Program-made: the position numbers and the translations under genes
Assembly: GCA_002379985.1 (NCBI GenBank)
Contig: DFVG01000030.1
Coordinates: 126,129-190,128, forward strand
Direction: 5' to 3'
From: Flavobacteriaceae bacterium UBA4166
GTDB lineage: Bacteria > Bacteroidota > Bacteroidia > Flavobacteriales > Flavobacteriaceae
Length of the DNA: 64,000 bases
In this document: in pieces, positions 16,951 to 25,275 of the stretch
Layout of the letters: each line of letters begins with the position of its first letter
Numbering within the stretch: the stretch's first letter is position 1
The notes under the pieces: generated by a model
What the model was told of the DNA's origin: nothing
Seen by the model: the letters and a program-made list of their open reading frames with translations, nothing else
Database searches by the model: none

Positions 16951-17858
16951 TATTTCAAAGCATTAACAATGGTGTTTACGTTGTATTTGAACATGCCGAT
17001 ATAAGTTCCTTCTTCGGTACCCGGATTTCCAAGCGCATCACTATATAATGATCCTCCAATCACTACTTCATGATCTTTGGCTTTTACGGCTTGTTGTAGC
17101 GCTTCTATTGTTCTTCTGGGAACTGAACTTTCCACGAAAATCGCTTTTACCTCATGTAAAATGATGAACTCCGCCAAACGCTGTACGTCTTGTACCCCTG
17201 CTTCCGTAGCGGTTGAAAGCCCTTGTAATCCAACAACTTCAAACCCGAATGCTTGACCAAAATAATTGAAAGCATCATGAGCGGTGACCAAGATCCGATC
17301 ATCCGGCGGCAGGATTTCAATGGTAGCTCGCAATTCGGTTTCAAGAGCGGCTAATTGTTTCAAGTATTCATTTTTATTAGTTTCGAAAGAATCAGCAAAT
17401 TCAGGACGAAGCATAGATAAGGTTCTCGCAACTTCCGAAGCGAAGGTTTTAAAATATGAAATATTGAACCACACATGCGGATCGTAGCTAGACGCAAAAT
17501 ATTCAGACCCAATTAAACCCGACTTATCCAGTTTTTCAGCAAGAGCAACTTGTGTCTTGTTTTGCTGTTCCATTTTTTCGAAGACCTCAACAAGTTTTCC
17601 TTCCAGATGTAGACCGTTATAAAAGATAACATCTGCGTTGTAGAGTTTTGAGACATCTCCCTCGCTGGCTTTGTACAAGTGTGGATCTACCCCGGCCCCC
17701 ATCAAACCTTGTACTTCAATATGGTCTCCTCCTATTTGCTCAACCACATCCGTAATCATCGTGGTAGTTGTCACTACTTGAAGCGTGCCATTGGTATCTT
17801 TTTCAGTTTTACACGCCAATGCTGTAAGTAAGAGTGTTATGTATAGGAGTTTCTTCAT
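16950..17858 (-). CDS. Metal-binding lipoprotein of the ABC importer
   Basis: A 302-residue TroA/ZnuA-type substrate-binding protein. The ATG at 17858 gives a lipobox ending in LTALAC, so I prefer it to the upstream in-frame start. The metal ligands are visible: His in GVDPHLYK, His in YDPHVWFN, His in TAHDAFNY and an Asp near the C-terminus (LYSDALG). The His-rich loop usual in zinc-specific ZnuA is missing, which leans towards Mn or Fe. The protein delivers metal to the permease pair encoded downstream. Confidence 0.92.
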   Translation of the reverse strand: MKKLLYITLLLTALACKTEKDTNGTLQVVTTTTMITDVVEQIGGDHIEVQGLMGAGVDPHLYKASEGDVSKLYNADVIFYNGLHLEGKLVEVFEKMEQQNKTQVALAEKLDKSGLIGSEYFASSYDPHVWFNISYFKTFASEVARTLSMLRPEFADSFETNKNEYLKQLAALETELRATIEILPPDDRILVTAHDAFNYFGQAFGFEVVGLQGLSTATEAGVQDVQRLAEFIILHEVKAIFVESSVPRRTIEALQQAVKAKDHEVVIGGSLYSDALGNPGTEEGTYIGMFKYNVNTIVNALK

Positions 17859-17862
17859 GATC

Positions 17863-18654
17863 TTAATTTGGAATTCTGTAACTAGCCCCTGCACTCAAGA
17901 GCAGGTCTTGTCCTTCGGTAAAAGAAGTACCTACGGTAGCATCGAATTGTAGATTAGACATTAGTAAATAGGTGAGTCCGGCATCCCAAAGATGTTGTGC
18001 CTTATTATCTTCCGGGAAATTTCCGTAGACTTCTGCGTAACAACCCAATCGATCGGTTATGGAATACCCATAGGACAAAGTATAGATATAGGCTGCTTCC
18101 GGAGAATCATTTCCCCACTGTGCGCCTAAATTGTAACCAAGACTGGAGCGTTCAGAAAGTGTATGTGCCATGGAGAACCGAAAGTCGACTCCAGTAGTTT
18201 CGGGGCGATAGTCAGACCCGGCAGTAAAAGGTAAATAGAGATGACCTATAAGTCCGATTTGAGGCAAGGCTCCGTTTTCTTCGGCTACTGCGATCTTAGC
18301 TCCTGCCAATAAGGGAGAAAACCCACTCTGAATGTTGGGGAGGTCAACGCCGTTTATAGAAGTTCGTGTTTCCTCAAAATTCCAACCCAGCCGAAGTTCT
18401 AGCCGCGACAGTAACCCAAAACGCAATAAGGTAGTGTTATAGCCAAGCACCTCTTCTTTCAAGCCATTTTCTTCGTAGGTGGTATAAAATCCTCCTGTTT
18501 CAATTTGTAGATAGCCTTTGGGAACTACGGAAGCGGCTTCGGTAGCATCAGGTCTATCGGTGATCAATTCGGGAATCACTATAGTTTCCTCCTGAGCATA
18601 AAGACTAAAAGCCGTGAAGAACAACAAACATACTATTGTGATTTTTTTTATCAT
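17863..18654 (-). CDS. Outer-membrane transporter-like protein (MetA-type)
   Basis: A 263-residue protein with a signal peptide (CLLFFTAFSLYAQ), then ITDRPDATEAASVVPKGY, the usual start of the MetA-pathway/phenol-degradation-like outer-membrane family. Alternating strands rich in Tyr, Gly and aromatic residues fit a beta-barrel. The gene overlaps the regulator by 4 bp (ATGA) and precedes the binding lipoprotein by 4 bp, so it belongs to the metal operon. I infer a role in metal passage or surface binding at the outer membrane; the family annotation by itself does not show this. Confidence 0.82.
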   Translation of the reverse strand: MIKKITIVCLLFFTAFSLYAQEETIVIPELITDRPDATEAASVVPKGYLQIETGGFYTTYEENGLKEEVLGYNTTLLRFGLLSRLELRLGWNFEETRTSINGVDLPNIQSGFSPLLAGAKIAVAEENGALPQIGLIGHLYLPFTAGSDYRPETTGVDFRFSMAHTLSERSSLGYNLGAQWGNDSPEAAYIYTLSYGYSITDRLGCYAEVYGNFPEDNKAQHLWDAGLTYLLMSNLQFDATVGTSFTEGQDLLLSAGASYRIPN

Positions 18655-19313
18655 GATTCTTGAATTTGAACAAAGAGATTCTCTGCCGTTTTTTTTGAGA
18701 TAAAGAATTGATCTTTACCAACTTGTAACATCATAGAGCCGTCAAAGAATTCTTTTCCTAAGACGTGAATCTTAGTACCGATCGTAATTTTCTTTCGATC
18801 TAAATATTGTAAGAAGTCGCTACTAGATTCTTTTACCCCCACGCACACCCCTCGTTTACCTTTATCAAGTTCTGAAAGCAGCTTTTTTTCTGTTCTTTTG
18901 ATGTTACCGTGTTGATCGGGTATGGGATCACCGTGTGGGTCGAAATCGGGAGATCCTAGAAAACGATCTAGGCGCTCTATAAGCTCTTCGGATTGTATGT
19001 GCTCCAGTTGTTCAGCAATGGCATGTACCTCATCCCAATGAAAATTGAGTTTATCCACAAGGAACACTTCCCAAAGACGGTGTTTTCGAATCACATCTGC
19101 TGCTGTTTTTCTACCTGCAGCAGTGAGTATCGCTCCTTTGTATTTTTTATAGGAAAGCAACTCTTTATCTGCTAATTTTTGAACCATATCGGTAACAGAG
19201 GAAGGCTTGGTCTCCATTTGTTCCGCAATGGCGTTGGTACTCACTTCCCCCTGTAACTCTTGTTCTAGGTGAAAAATAGCTTTTAAGTAATTCTCTTCTG
19301 CATGTGTAAACAT
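18651..19313 (-). CDS. DtxR/MntR-family metal-dependent regulator
   Basis: A 220-residue regulator. Residues 1-65 form the winged helix (recognition helix around KPSSVTDMVQKL). The dimerisation domain holds a set of candidate metal ligands, His78, Glu82, His97, Glu101, Glu104 and His105. Glu101 sits where iron-sensing DtxR has Cys102, as in manganese-sensing MntR. A C-terminal SH3-like FeoA domain (about residues 150-218) is present. It is the first gene of the metal uptake operon and a palindrome lies 40 bp upstream, so repression of its own operon by Mn(II) or Fe(II) is likely. Confidence 0.93.
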   Translation of the reverse strand: MFTHAEENYLKAIFHLEQELQGEVSTNAIAEQMETKPSSVTDMVQKLADKELLSYKKYKGAILTAAGRKTAADVIRKHRLWEVFLVDKLNFHWDEVHAIAEQLEHIQSEELIERLDRFLGSPDFDPHGDPIPDQHGNIKRTEKKLLSELDKGKRGVCVGVKESSSDFLQYLDRKKITIGTKIHVLGKEFFDGSMMLQVGKDQFFISKKTAENLFVQIQES

Positions 19314-19352
19314 GGGGTAAAAGTAAATATTATTTTTGAATCATAGTCTAAA

Positions 19353-19376
19353 TATTTTTAGTCTTAGCTAAAAATA
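19353..19376. promoter_or_regulatory. Palindromic operator candidate of the metal operon
   Basis: TATTTTTAG and CTAAAAATA form perfect 9-bp arms around a 6-bp spacer, centred about 51 bp upstream of the regulator start. A further TAGTCT at 19344-19349 repeats the TAGTCT at 19359-19364 at 15-bp spacing. AT-rich palindromes with TTAG/CTAA half-sites are typical of DtxR/MntR-family operators, and this one sits where an autoregulatory site would be expected. Confidence 0.6.
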
Positions 19377-19412
19377 AAAATATAATTTATTCAGAAAATA
19401 GTAATGTTAGAT

Positions 19413-20162
19413 CTAGAATCCTCGTTCGGCCTGCAATTGCTCGTAGGCTTCTTGTACTTTTTGGAATTTCTCTTGGGCGCCTTTTTGGTAGGCTTCATCC
19501 ATGTGTTGCAGCTTATCAGGGTGGTATTTTTTTACCATGGTGCGGTAGGCCGCTTTGATCTCATTATTGCTGGCTTCAGGGGAAACTTCTAAGATCTTAT
19601 AGGCGCTATCCGGGTTTTTGAAGAACATGGCCTTGATGCTTTCAAAATCTTGACGTTGCACTTGTAAAAAGCCGGCAATTTGTTGGATCATGTTTACTTC
19701 GGAAGTGCTTACCGTACCGTCTGCATTGGCAATACTGAAAAGGAAGTGTAGCACTTGTAGTCTAGACTCATAGCGCATGCGATTCCGAAGCAACTGACAA
19801 ATATGTTGTGCCGAAACTTGTCTTTTTTTAATCACATCATTAAATAGGCGAAAGGTAGCATTTGCCCGTTCTCTTCCATAGGCTTGTACAAAATACTGCC
19901 GAACATAGTCTAATTCGCGCTGATTTACAGTCCCATCTGCTTTAATCACCAAAGAAGCGAGCGAAAGGAGATTCAGCTCAAAGTCGGCCGGACTCACACG
20001 ATCGCGAGTACTTCCCGTTCTGAAAACACGTTCATAGCCTCCACCACTTTTGGAGGAGCTACTCAACGTATTATCCAGCAAACTTCCAATAATAAACCCT
20101 AAAATGGCTCCGGGAAATCGAAAAAAAGTATATCCTAGGATGGCAGCGATCCATCGAATCAT
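19413..20162 (-). CDS. TerB/DnaJ-domain co-chaperone-like protein
   Basis: A 249-residue protein, using the ATG at 20162 (the frame extends further, but residues before it look non-coding). It has an N-terminal glycine-rich membrane segment, a TerB-like helical domain (about residues 60-170, with two ADGTVxxxE acidic motifs) and a C-terminal J domain carrying HPD (KKYHPDKL). This order matches DjlA-type membrane DnaJ proteins. The J domain should stimulate a DnaK ATPase. It is a single gene next to the metal regulator. Confidence 0.88.
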   Translation of the reverse strand: MIRWIAAILGYTFFRFPGAILGFIIGSLLDNTLSSSSKSGGGYERVFRTGSTRDRVSPADFELNLLSLASLVIKADGTVNQRELDYVRQYFVQAYGRERANATFRLFNDVIKKRQVSAQHICQLLRNRMRYESRLQVLHFLFSIANADGTVSTSEVNMIQQIAGFLQVQRQDFESIKAMFFKNPDSAYKILEVSPEASNNEIKAAYRTMVKKYHPDKLQHMDEAYQKGAQEKFQKVQEAYEQLQAERGF

Positions 20163-20314
20163 AGCAAAAATTTTTGTCTTTATAAAACAGGTGCAAAGAT
20201 ACATCATTCTTTGCTTAAGGTATTCGCAGTAGTAGCCCTCACGTAAAGATGCATTCTCTCTATTGGGTTATCGACCACTTTTATGAGATTCACTGCCTAA
20301 CCAACTAAATTAGT

Positions 20315-20322
20315 TATCTTTG
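20315..20322 (+). promoter_or_regulatory. Candidate -7 promoter element of the bacilliredoxin gene
   Basis: TATCTTTG fits the Bacteroidota -7 consensus TAnnTTTG and lies 35 bp upstream of the ATG at 20357. A clear -33 TTG is not seen. Confidence 0.4.
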
Positions 20323-20356
20323 TAGCTGTATTGTTACAACATTAAAAACACACTAT

Positions 20357-20767
20357 ATGTACCCAGCAGAACTTGTAAAACCTATGCGTGAAGACCTTAC
20401 TTCTATTGGTTTTACCGAATTATTTACAGAAAACGATGTGGAAAAAGCACTGCAACAATCAGGCACTACGCTCGTAGTCGTCAACTCTGTTTGTGGTTGT
20501 GCGGCAGCCAATGCACGTCCTGGAGCTCGCATTTCTTTGCAAAACGCAAAAAAACCAGATCATTTAGTAACCGTATTTGCAGGGGTTGACAGAGAAGCCA
20601 CCGATGCAGCAAGAGCGCAAATGGTACCTTTTCCTCCAAGCTCACCTTCTATGGCGTTGTTCAAAGACGGCGAATTGGTTCATATGTTGGAACGCCATCA
20701 TATCGAAGGGCGTCCTGCAGAAATGATCGCAGAGAACTTGGTAGGCGCTTATAACGAGTTTTGTTAG
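20357..20767 (+). CDS. BrxA/BrxB-family bacilliredoxin
   Basis: A 136-residue thioredoxin-fold protein of the YphP/YqiW family. The active-site CGC (Cys46, Cys48, in NSVCGCAAANARPG) is the family hallmark. In Bacillus such proteins remove bacillithiol from modified protein thiols. In Bacteroidota the partner thiol may be the same or different; nothing here settles it. Length is typical of the family. The gene seems monocistronic. Confidence 0.92.
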   Translation: MYPAELVKPMREDLTSIGFTELFTENDVEKALQQSGTTLVVVNSVCGCAAANARPGARISLQNAKKPDHLVTVFAGVDREATDAARAQMVPFPPSSPSMALFKDGELVHMLERHHIEGRPAEMIAENLVGAYNEFC

Positions 20768-20836
20768 TCGGTTGCCACACCAACAAAAATTAGTTATCAA
20801 CTGTTGTTTTGCCTAGCTTTACAACGGTTTTTTTGT

Positions 20837-21583
20837 ATGCAGATGATCACACGTTTCTTAAGCTATGTATTATCCGTGCTATTTTATATGGTCTTCGGAA
20901 TATTGTTATTGCTCTTTGACCCTATTCAACGTATTTGTCTGCGCCTATTTGGATATCACCCTCATAAAAAAAGTGTCGATATTTTCAACGGACTCGTATT
21001 GCGATGTCTTCATCTTTTAGGGACGCATTATGAGGTGCATCCTCGCACCAGCATTCCGAACAATGTACCTATTATCATCGCCAGCAATCATCAAAGTATG
21101 TGGGACATTCCTCCACTAATTTGGTTTCTTCGGAAGTATCATCCTAAATTTATTTCTAAGATAGAATTGGGAAAGAAGATCCCTACCATCTCATACAATT
21201 TAAAATACGGCGGAAGTGTTTTGATCGATCGGAAGAATCCGGATCAAGCTATGGAGCAGATCGCCAAAATAGGGCGCTATATTCAAGAGCATTCTCGAAG
21301 TGTCGTTATCTTTCCGGAAGGCACTCGTAGTAGAACCGGTGTTCCGAAACTTTTTAAGCGAAAAGGACTAAAAACGCTCTTCGAAAATGCTCCTGAAGCG
21401 TACGTATTGCCGGTTAGTATCAGTGGTTCATGGAAGCTACAAGCCAAAGGCATGTTCCCGCTACCGTTAGGCACAAAACTTACGTTCGTCTTTCATCCCG
21501 CGTTGGCAGTCGCTAACCACGATCCTGATGAACTCATTGATACGGTAGAGCAAACGGTGGTTTCAGGTGTTGTTTCCGTTTAG
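20837..21583 (+). CDS. plsC: 1-acyl-glycerol-3-phosphate acyltransferase
   Basis: A 248-residue PlsC-type acyltransferase. I take the ATG at 20837, in front of the first membrane helix; the frame itself opens at 20804. Motif I is NHQSMWD (catalytic His85 and Asp90), and motif III is FPEGTRSR. The enzyme transfers an acyl chain to lysophosphatidic acid at the inner membrane in phospholipid synthesis. The 3' end overlaps the convergent TonB-plug gene by 21 bp. Confidence 0.9.
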   Translation: MQMITRFLSYVLSVLFYMVFGILLLLFDPIQRICLRLFGYHPHKKSVDIFNGLVLRCLHLLGTHYEVHPRTSIPNNVPIIIASNHQSMWDIPPLIWFLRKYHPKFISKIELGKKIPTISYNLKYGGSVLIDRKNPDQAMEQIAKIGRYIQEHSRSVVIFPEGTRSRTGVPKLFKRKGLKTLFENAPEAYVLPVSISGSWKLQAKGMFPLPLGTKLTFVFHPALAVANHDPDELIDTVEQTVVSGVVSV

Positions 21584-23542
21584 AAACGTGGCTAGTGTTT
21601 TTCGTGAATCAAATGCTGAAAGCGGCACTAGTTTGACCGTCTTTTTCTCTGAAGCAGTTCCGAAGTTTTTATAAAAAGTGTACTTCACATACGCCGGCAC
21701 TTCATTTTCCGGTAAAGGTCCCGCTTGTCTCACATTCACCCTCCAAGCCCCTACAGGAGCGTCGTCAATAATAAATTCTTCTACCGAAAAGCCTTTAGAG
21801 ATTTCCTCCTTCATTCTACTTTCCGCAGCAAATCGATCGTGCTTCCAAATAAAATATTTCTTCTGAGGGTCTACGAATTGTAGATCGAATTCGGCAGCCG
21901 GATCGTTGTAAGACATCAGAATACGAATGTCTTTTTTAAAGGTTGCCGCCAACAGATCATTTGGTAATTCTTGAAAAGGAATTTCGCTTCGATGGAACGC
22001 CACCAATTGTTGCAATTCATGTTTTACAATGTCTTCAATGGGTTCAAAATCTACGCCTTCGGTTTCATTCACGAGCATCTGCTTATAGAGTCCGTAGGCT
22101 TTAGAGATCTCTCCCGTCTCCTTATAGTTATTTGCCAGATCTCGATACGATTGAATCGAAGTTGGGGCCAATACTAAAATTCGTTGAAAAAAGTTCTTTG
22201 CCAGTGCTTCTTGTTGATTGGCTTCAAAAGCATATGCGATGGTGCGCAGCAAACGTACATTGCGAGGACCTCGTTCTGCCAGGTCGTATAGGATTGTGTT
22301 GGCGTAATCAATATCCCACTGACTCATATAGAGTGCGCTTTCAATATAAAAACCGGCACCGGTTTCAGCAGTTCGCTTGGCTTCAAACGCCTTTTGGGCT
22401 TCTTGAAAATTTGCCACCGGTCCGAAAGGTGAGGGTTGTCGGTAGAGTGGAAGCCGCTCATTGTAATTGTTTCCTTGAATCAACATTGAACGCTTTCCAC
22501 TGGTATCAATATCATCTTGTTCTTTAAGCTGAGATTTGGTGTTGATGATAATCGCCCCACCGCTTCCTAACGTTCCATATTTCACTGAAGCGGCTAGAGA
22601 AGGCAAGGCAGTAATTCGTTCAATATTTTGAACGTTTACAAAAGGTATGGACACATTGGTGCCTTGTTGATAGATCTGATTGTCGATAACAATTACCGGC
22701 AACACATTTCTAGTAATGGAAGAGTTTACACTTCGCGTAAAATAATACACTCTATTTCCGGGCACACCCGAATATTGAAGCCCCGTAAGCCGCACCAACA
22801 ATTGATCCAGCGATTGGTATTGGGCGCCAATCTCATCAGCGGTAACCTCTGAAGCGGAATATCCTACGGCATCTACGTTTTTCTCGCCATACGCTGTTTC
22901 TATTTTGCGACCTGCAACGACTACTTCATTCAGCAATTGTCCATCAGGTTCCAGCGTAATTGTCAATTCTTGCTGATTTTCTGCTGAAATTTCTACAGGG
23001 GTCATCCCAAAATGGGAGACGACCAAGACGTCACCCTCGACTGCAGCGATACGAAATTGCCCGTCTACATTGGTAACGGCTTCTTTCAAGCTACCCTTTA
23101 CCCGAACGGAAGCTCCTTGCAACGGTCCCGACTTGGTTTGCACTACTCCATTAACATTGTTAGTGGCAGCTGAAGATGCTTCAACAAGCAAGGGCCGACT
23201 CAAAGCCTCGCTGGTGGGTCGTAATAGTAAAAAGTTTCTTCCTTCGTTCAACTGATTGAATACGTAATCTTTCCGAACTACTCTGGAGGCGTAGCCCAAA
23301 GCAGAGAGCTCAAATATGGTATCGTCTTTAAGTTTACCTTGCGGTAGTTGTAATTCAAAGATTCCTTTGGCGTCTGTTACATCTCCAATATTTTCATTTA
23401 AGACACGTACATTGGCAAAGGGAATGGGGTCTTGCGTGCGTTCATTGATCAACTGCATTTCGATGATCAAAGGGTTTTCTTGCGCAAAAACCAAGTTCGT
23501 GGTGCCTGCCCAAAACAATAAGAAGGATAGTATATATTTCAT
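21563..23542 (-). CDS. TonB-plug protein without barrel, with DUF2135-like C-terminus
   Basis: A 659-residue exported protein (signal peptide ending NLVFAQ). In order it holds a carboxypeptidase-regulatory-like domain (about 22-108), a second one (about 130-200), a TonB-receptor plug-like domain (about 215-335, ending GSGGAIIINTKS), a helical TPR-like region (about 400-500) and a C-terminal domain (about 535-645) resembling DUF2135/YfaP (SYNDPAAEFDLQFVDP, then GAWRVNV). There is no room for the 22-strand barrel of a real TonB receptor. It is a paralogue of the gene at 25276-28293; both share LVAFHRSE-x-PFQELPNDLL. Confidence 0.85.
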   Translation of the reverse strand: MKYILSFLLFWAGTTNLVFAQENPLIIEMQLINERTQDPIPFANVRVLNENIGDVTDAKGIFELQLPQGKLKDDTIFELSALGYASRVVRKDYVFNQLNEGRNFLLLRPTSEALSRPLLVEASSAATNNVNGVVQTKSGPLQGASVRVKGSLKEAVTNVDGQFRIAAVEGDVLVVSHFGMTPVEISAENQQELTITLEPDGQLLNEVVVAGRKIETAYGEKNVDAVGYSASEVTADEIGAQYQSLDQLLVRLTGLQYSGVPGNRVYYFTRSVNSSITRNVLPVIVIDNQIYQQGTNVSIPFVNVQNIERITALPSLAASVKYGTLGSGGAIIINTKSQLKEQDDIDTSGKRSMLIQGNNYNERLPLYRQPSPFGPVANFQEAQKAFEAKRTAETGAGFYIESALYMSQWDIDYANTILYDLAERGPRNVRLLRTIAYAFEANQQEALAKNFFQRILVLAPTSIQSYRDLANNYKETGEISKAYGLYKQMLVNETEGVDFEPIEDIVKHELQQLVAFHRSEIPFQELPNDLLAATFKKDIRILMSYNDPAAEFDLQFVDPQKKYFIWKHDRFAAESRMKEEISKGFSVEEFIIDDAPVGAWRVNVRQAGPLPENEVPAYVKYTFYKNFGTASEKKTVKLVPLSAFDSRKTLATFLNGNNT

Positions 23543-23634
23543 AGCGTATTTTTTTTATTTCACTATAAGATAAGAACTTACAGCGACATAACTATAAGTA
23601 TCAAAAATCGCGCCGTTTAGGAATAAAATCCTCT

Positions 23635-25233
23635 TTAGAAGCTCCAATACCAAATAATGTCCACCACTTCGTAGGACCCATCGTCAAGTTTATTCTCTTG
23701 CATGGTAATGGTTGCATTTGTTTTTGAAGTTGTTTTGGCAATTAAGTCCCGAACCACTTGACGCACTTCACTATTTTCCGGATTTATGCCTTTTGTGTAT
23801 AGAATCCTAGAGGGAATCTTGTTGTATATAGGTTCTGAAATTCTGAATTCGTATTGTCCCATGGAATTAGGACCTATGTCGGTAGGATCATTAGGAATCC
23901 AATGAATGGTGGTTACTTCCACCTTATATTTGAACAGCGCCAACTCTTCCGAATTGGAAACAGCACGTCGCTTATCATGATAGTATTCGTTAACTTGAGT
24001 GTGTAGCGATTTCTGGTCAAAAGTATTGGCATTCTTCAGGTTTTGATTCTCTAAATTTTTTATCCGATTACTAACGGTCTGATTGTAATCACTTCTTATG
24101 CGATTGACCTCTCCGAGCCACCGATTTAGCATCTCTTTATTGGTGTAGTGTTCTAGGTTAATAAGTAAATTCTTCAATCTCGGATCGTCATATCCTTGGA
24201 GACTTCCAAAAAAAACATCGAAAACATTTTCTTCCGTTGTTCCTTCAGCATTGTTAAAATGTTTTTCCTTACGGAATTTCCGAAAGGCACTCTCAAATCG
24301 CTTCGGAATCAGTATTCTTACCTCATTCGATCGCTCTTCAGTCACTGTACCGATGCGCAACGTTGTTGACGAGGTGTTTTTATAGGTATAATTTAGTTCG
24401 GCATACCGTCTTTCTTTAATAGCATCTTCAAAGTAGTTCCCCAACTTCCACAGAAAAATATTGTGAAATGTTTCGAAAAAAGAATCTTTAACATTATCAG
24501 AATTTCCATTGACCAACGCTTGAATGGTCTGTTTAAAGGCTGAATTTTTAGGTTTTGTTTTATCATAAAACCGATAAGGTATGTTAGGCCACAGGGGCTC
24601 GACCGTATGAAGAAACGCGATTTTATTTTCTAGAACAGTTTTCCCAAACGCAGCATTTTTTGTGAAGATTAATTTTCCTAGTAACCCTTGGGGAGCTCCT
24701 TTGGTATACCCGTAGTGTTTCGCTGCTGCTAGATAGAGGTGGTTACCATCTGTATACAGCGTTACTTCTCTCGTAACGGAAGGGATGGAACGATTTGATG
24801 AGATTCCGTTGGTGTTGATATATTCCTCCGGAATGATTTTTTTTAAAAGAGGGTCTGTGTAGCGATATCCGGATGCCGTAAATTCAATGTTAATTTCAGT
24901 TTGGTACGCTTTTGCAAATTCTATAACCGAGTTCTCCGTAAAGCTTAGCATGGTTTGATTTCCCGCCAGATCCGTGAACATAAAACTGTTCCCCGACAAC
25001 AGTTCTTGAGGTGAACTATCTACGGCATAAACCGTTACCTTTTCATCGGGCACCTTGTTAGAATTGGAGGTAACAAACGCATCAGAATACCCGGTTTTCC
25101 AGATATCATTGATGTCGAAATAGATGTAAGATAATTTTTCTTTATTGTTAGATTGAATTCTATAACCTTCCTGCGAAGACGCCAAAGGAATGGCCAAAAA
25201 TAAAAACGAACATAGAAGAATATGATTTTTCAT
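23635..25233 (-). CDS. Exported protein of unknown function
   Basis: A 532-residue protein with a signal peptide (FLAIPLASSQ). The mature protein mixes strand-rich and helical segments, with a charged helical stretch near residues 380-420 (coiled-coil-like). I recognise no family. It lies between two paralogous TonB-plug proteins with gaps of about 92 bp and 42 bp on the same strand, so it may work with them at the envelope. Confidence 0.7.
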   Translation of the reverse strand: MKNHILLCSFLFLAIPLASSQEGYRIQSNNKEKLSYIYFDINDIWKTGYSDAFVTSNSNKVPDEKVTVYAVDSSPQELLSGNSFMFTDLAGNQTMLSFTENSVIEFAKAYQTEINIEFTASGYRYTDPLLKKIIPEEYINTNGISSNRSIPSVTREVTLYTDGNHLYLAAAKHYGYTKGAPQGLLGKLIFTKNAAFGKTVLENKIAFLHTVEPLWPNIPYRFYDKTKPKNSAFKQTIQALVNGNSDNVKDSFFETFHNIFLWKLGNYFEDAIKERRYAELNYTYKNTSSTTLRIGTVTEERSNEVRILIPKRFESAFRKFRKEKHFNNAEGTTEENVFDVFFGSLQGYDDPRLKNLLINLEHYTNKEMLNRWLGEVNRIRSDYNQTVSNRIKNLENQNLKNANTFDQKSLHTQVNEYYHDKRRAVSNSEELALFKYKVEVTTIHWIPNDPTDIGPNSMGQYEFRISEPIYNKIPSRILYTKGINPENSEVRQVVRDLIAKTTSKTNATITMQENKLDDGSYEVVDIIWYWSF

Positions 25234-25275
25234 GAATTCATAGAAGTCTTTTAGTGATAGAAACGTTCTGTTGTC

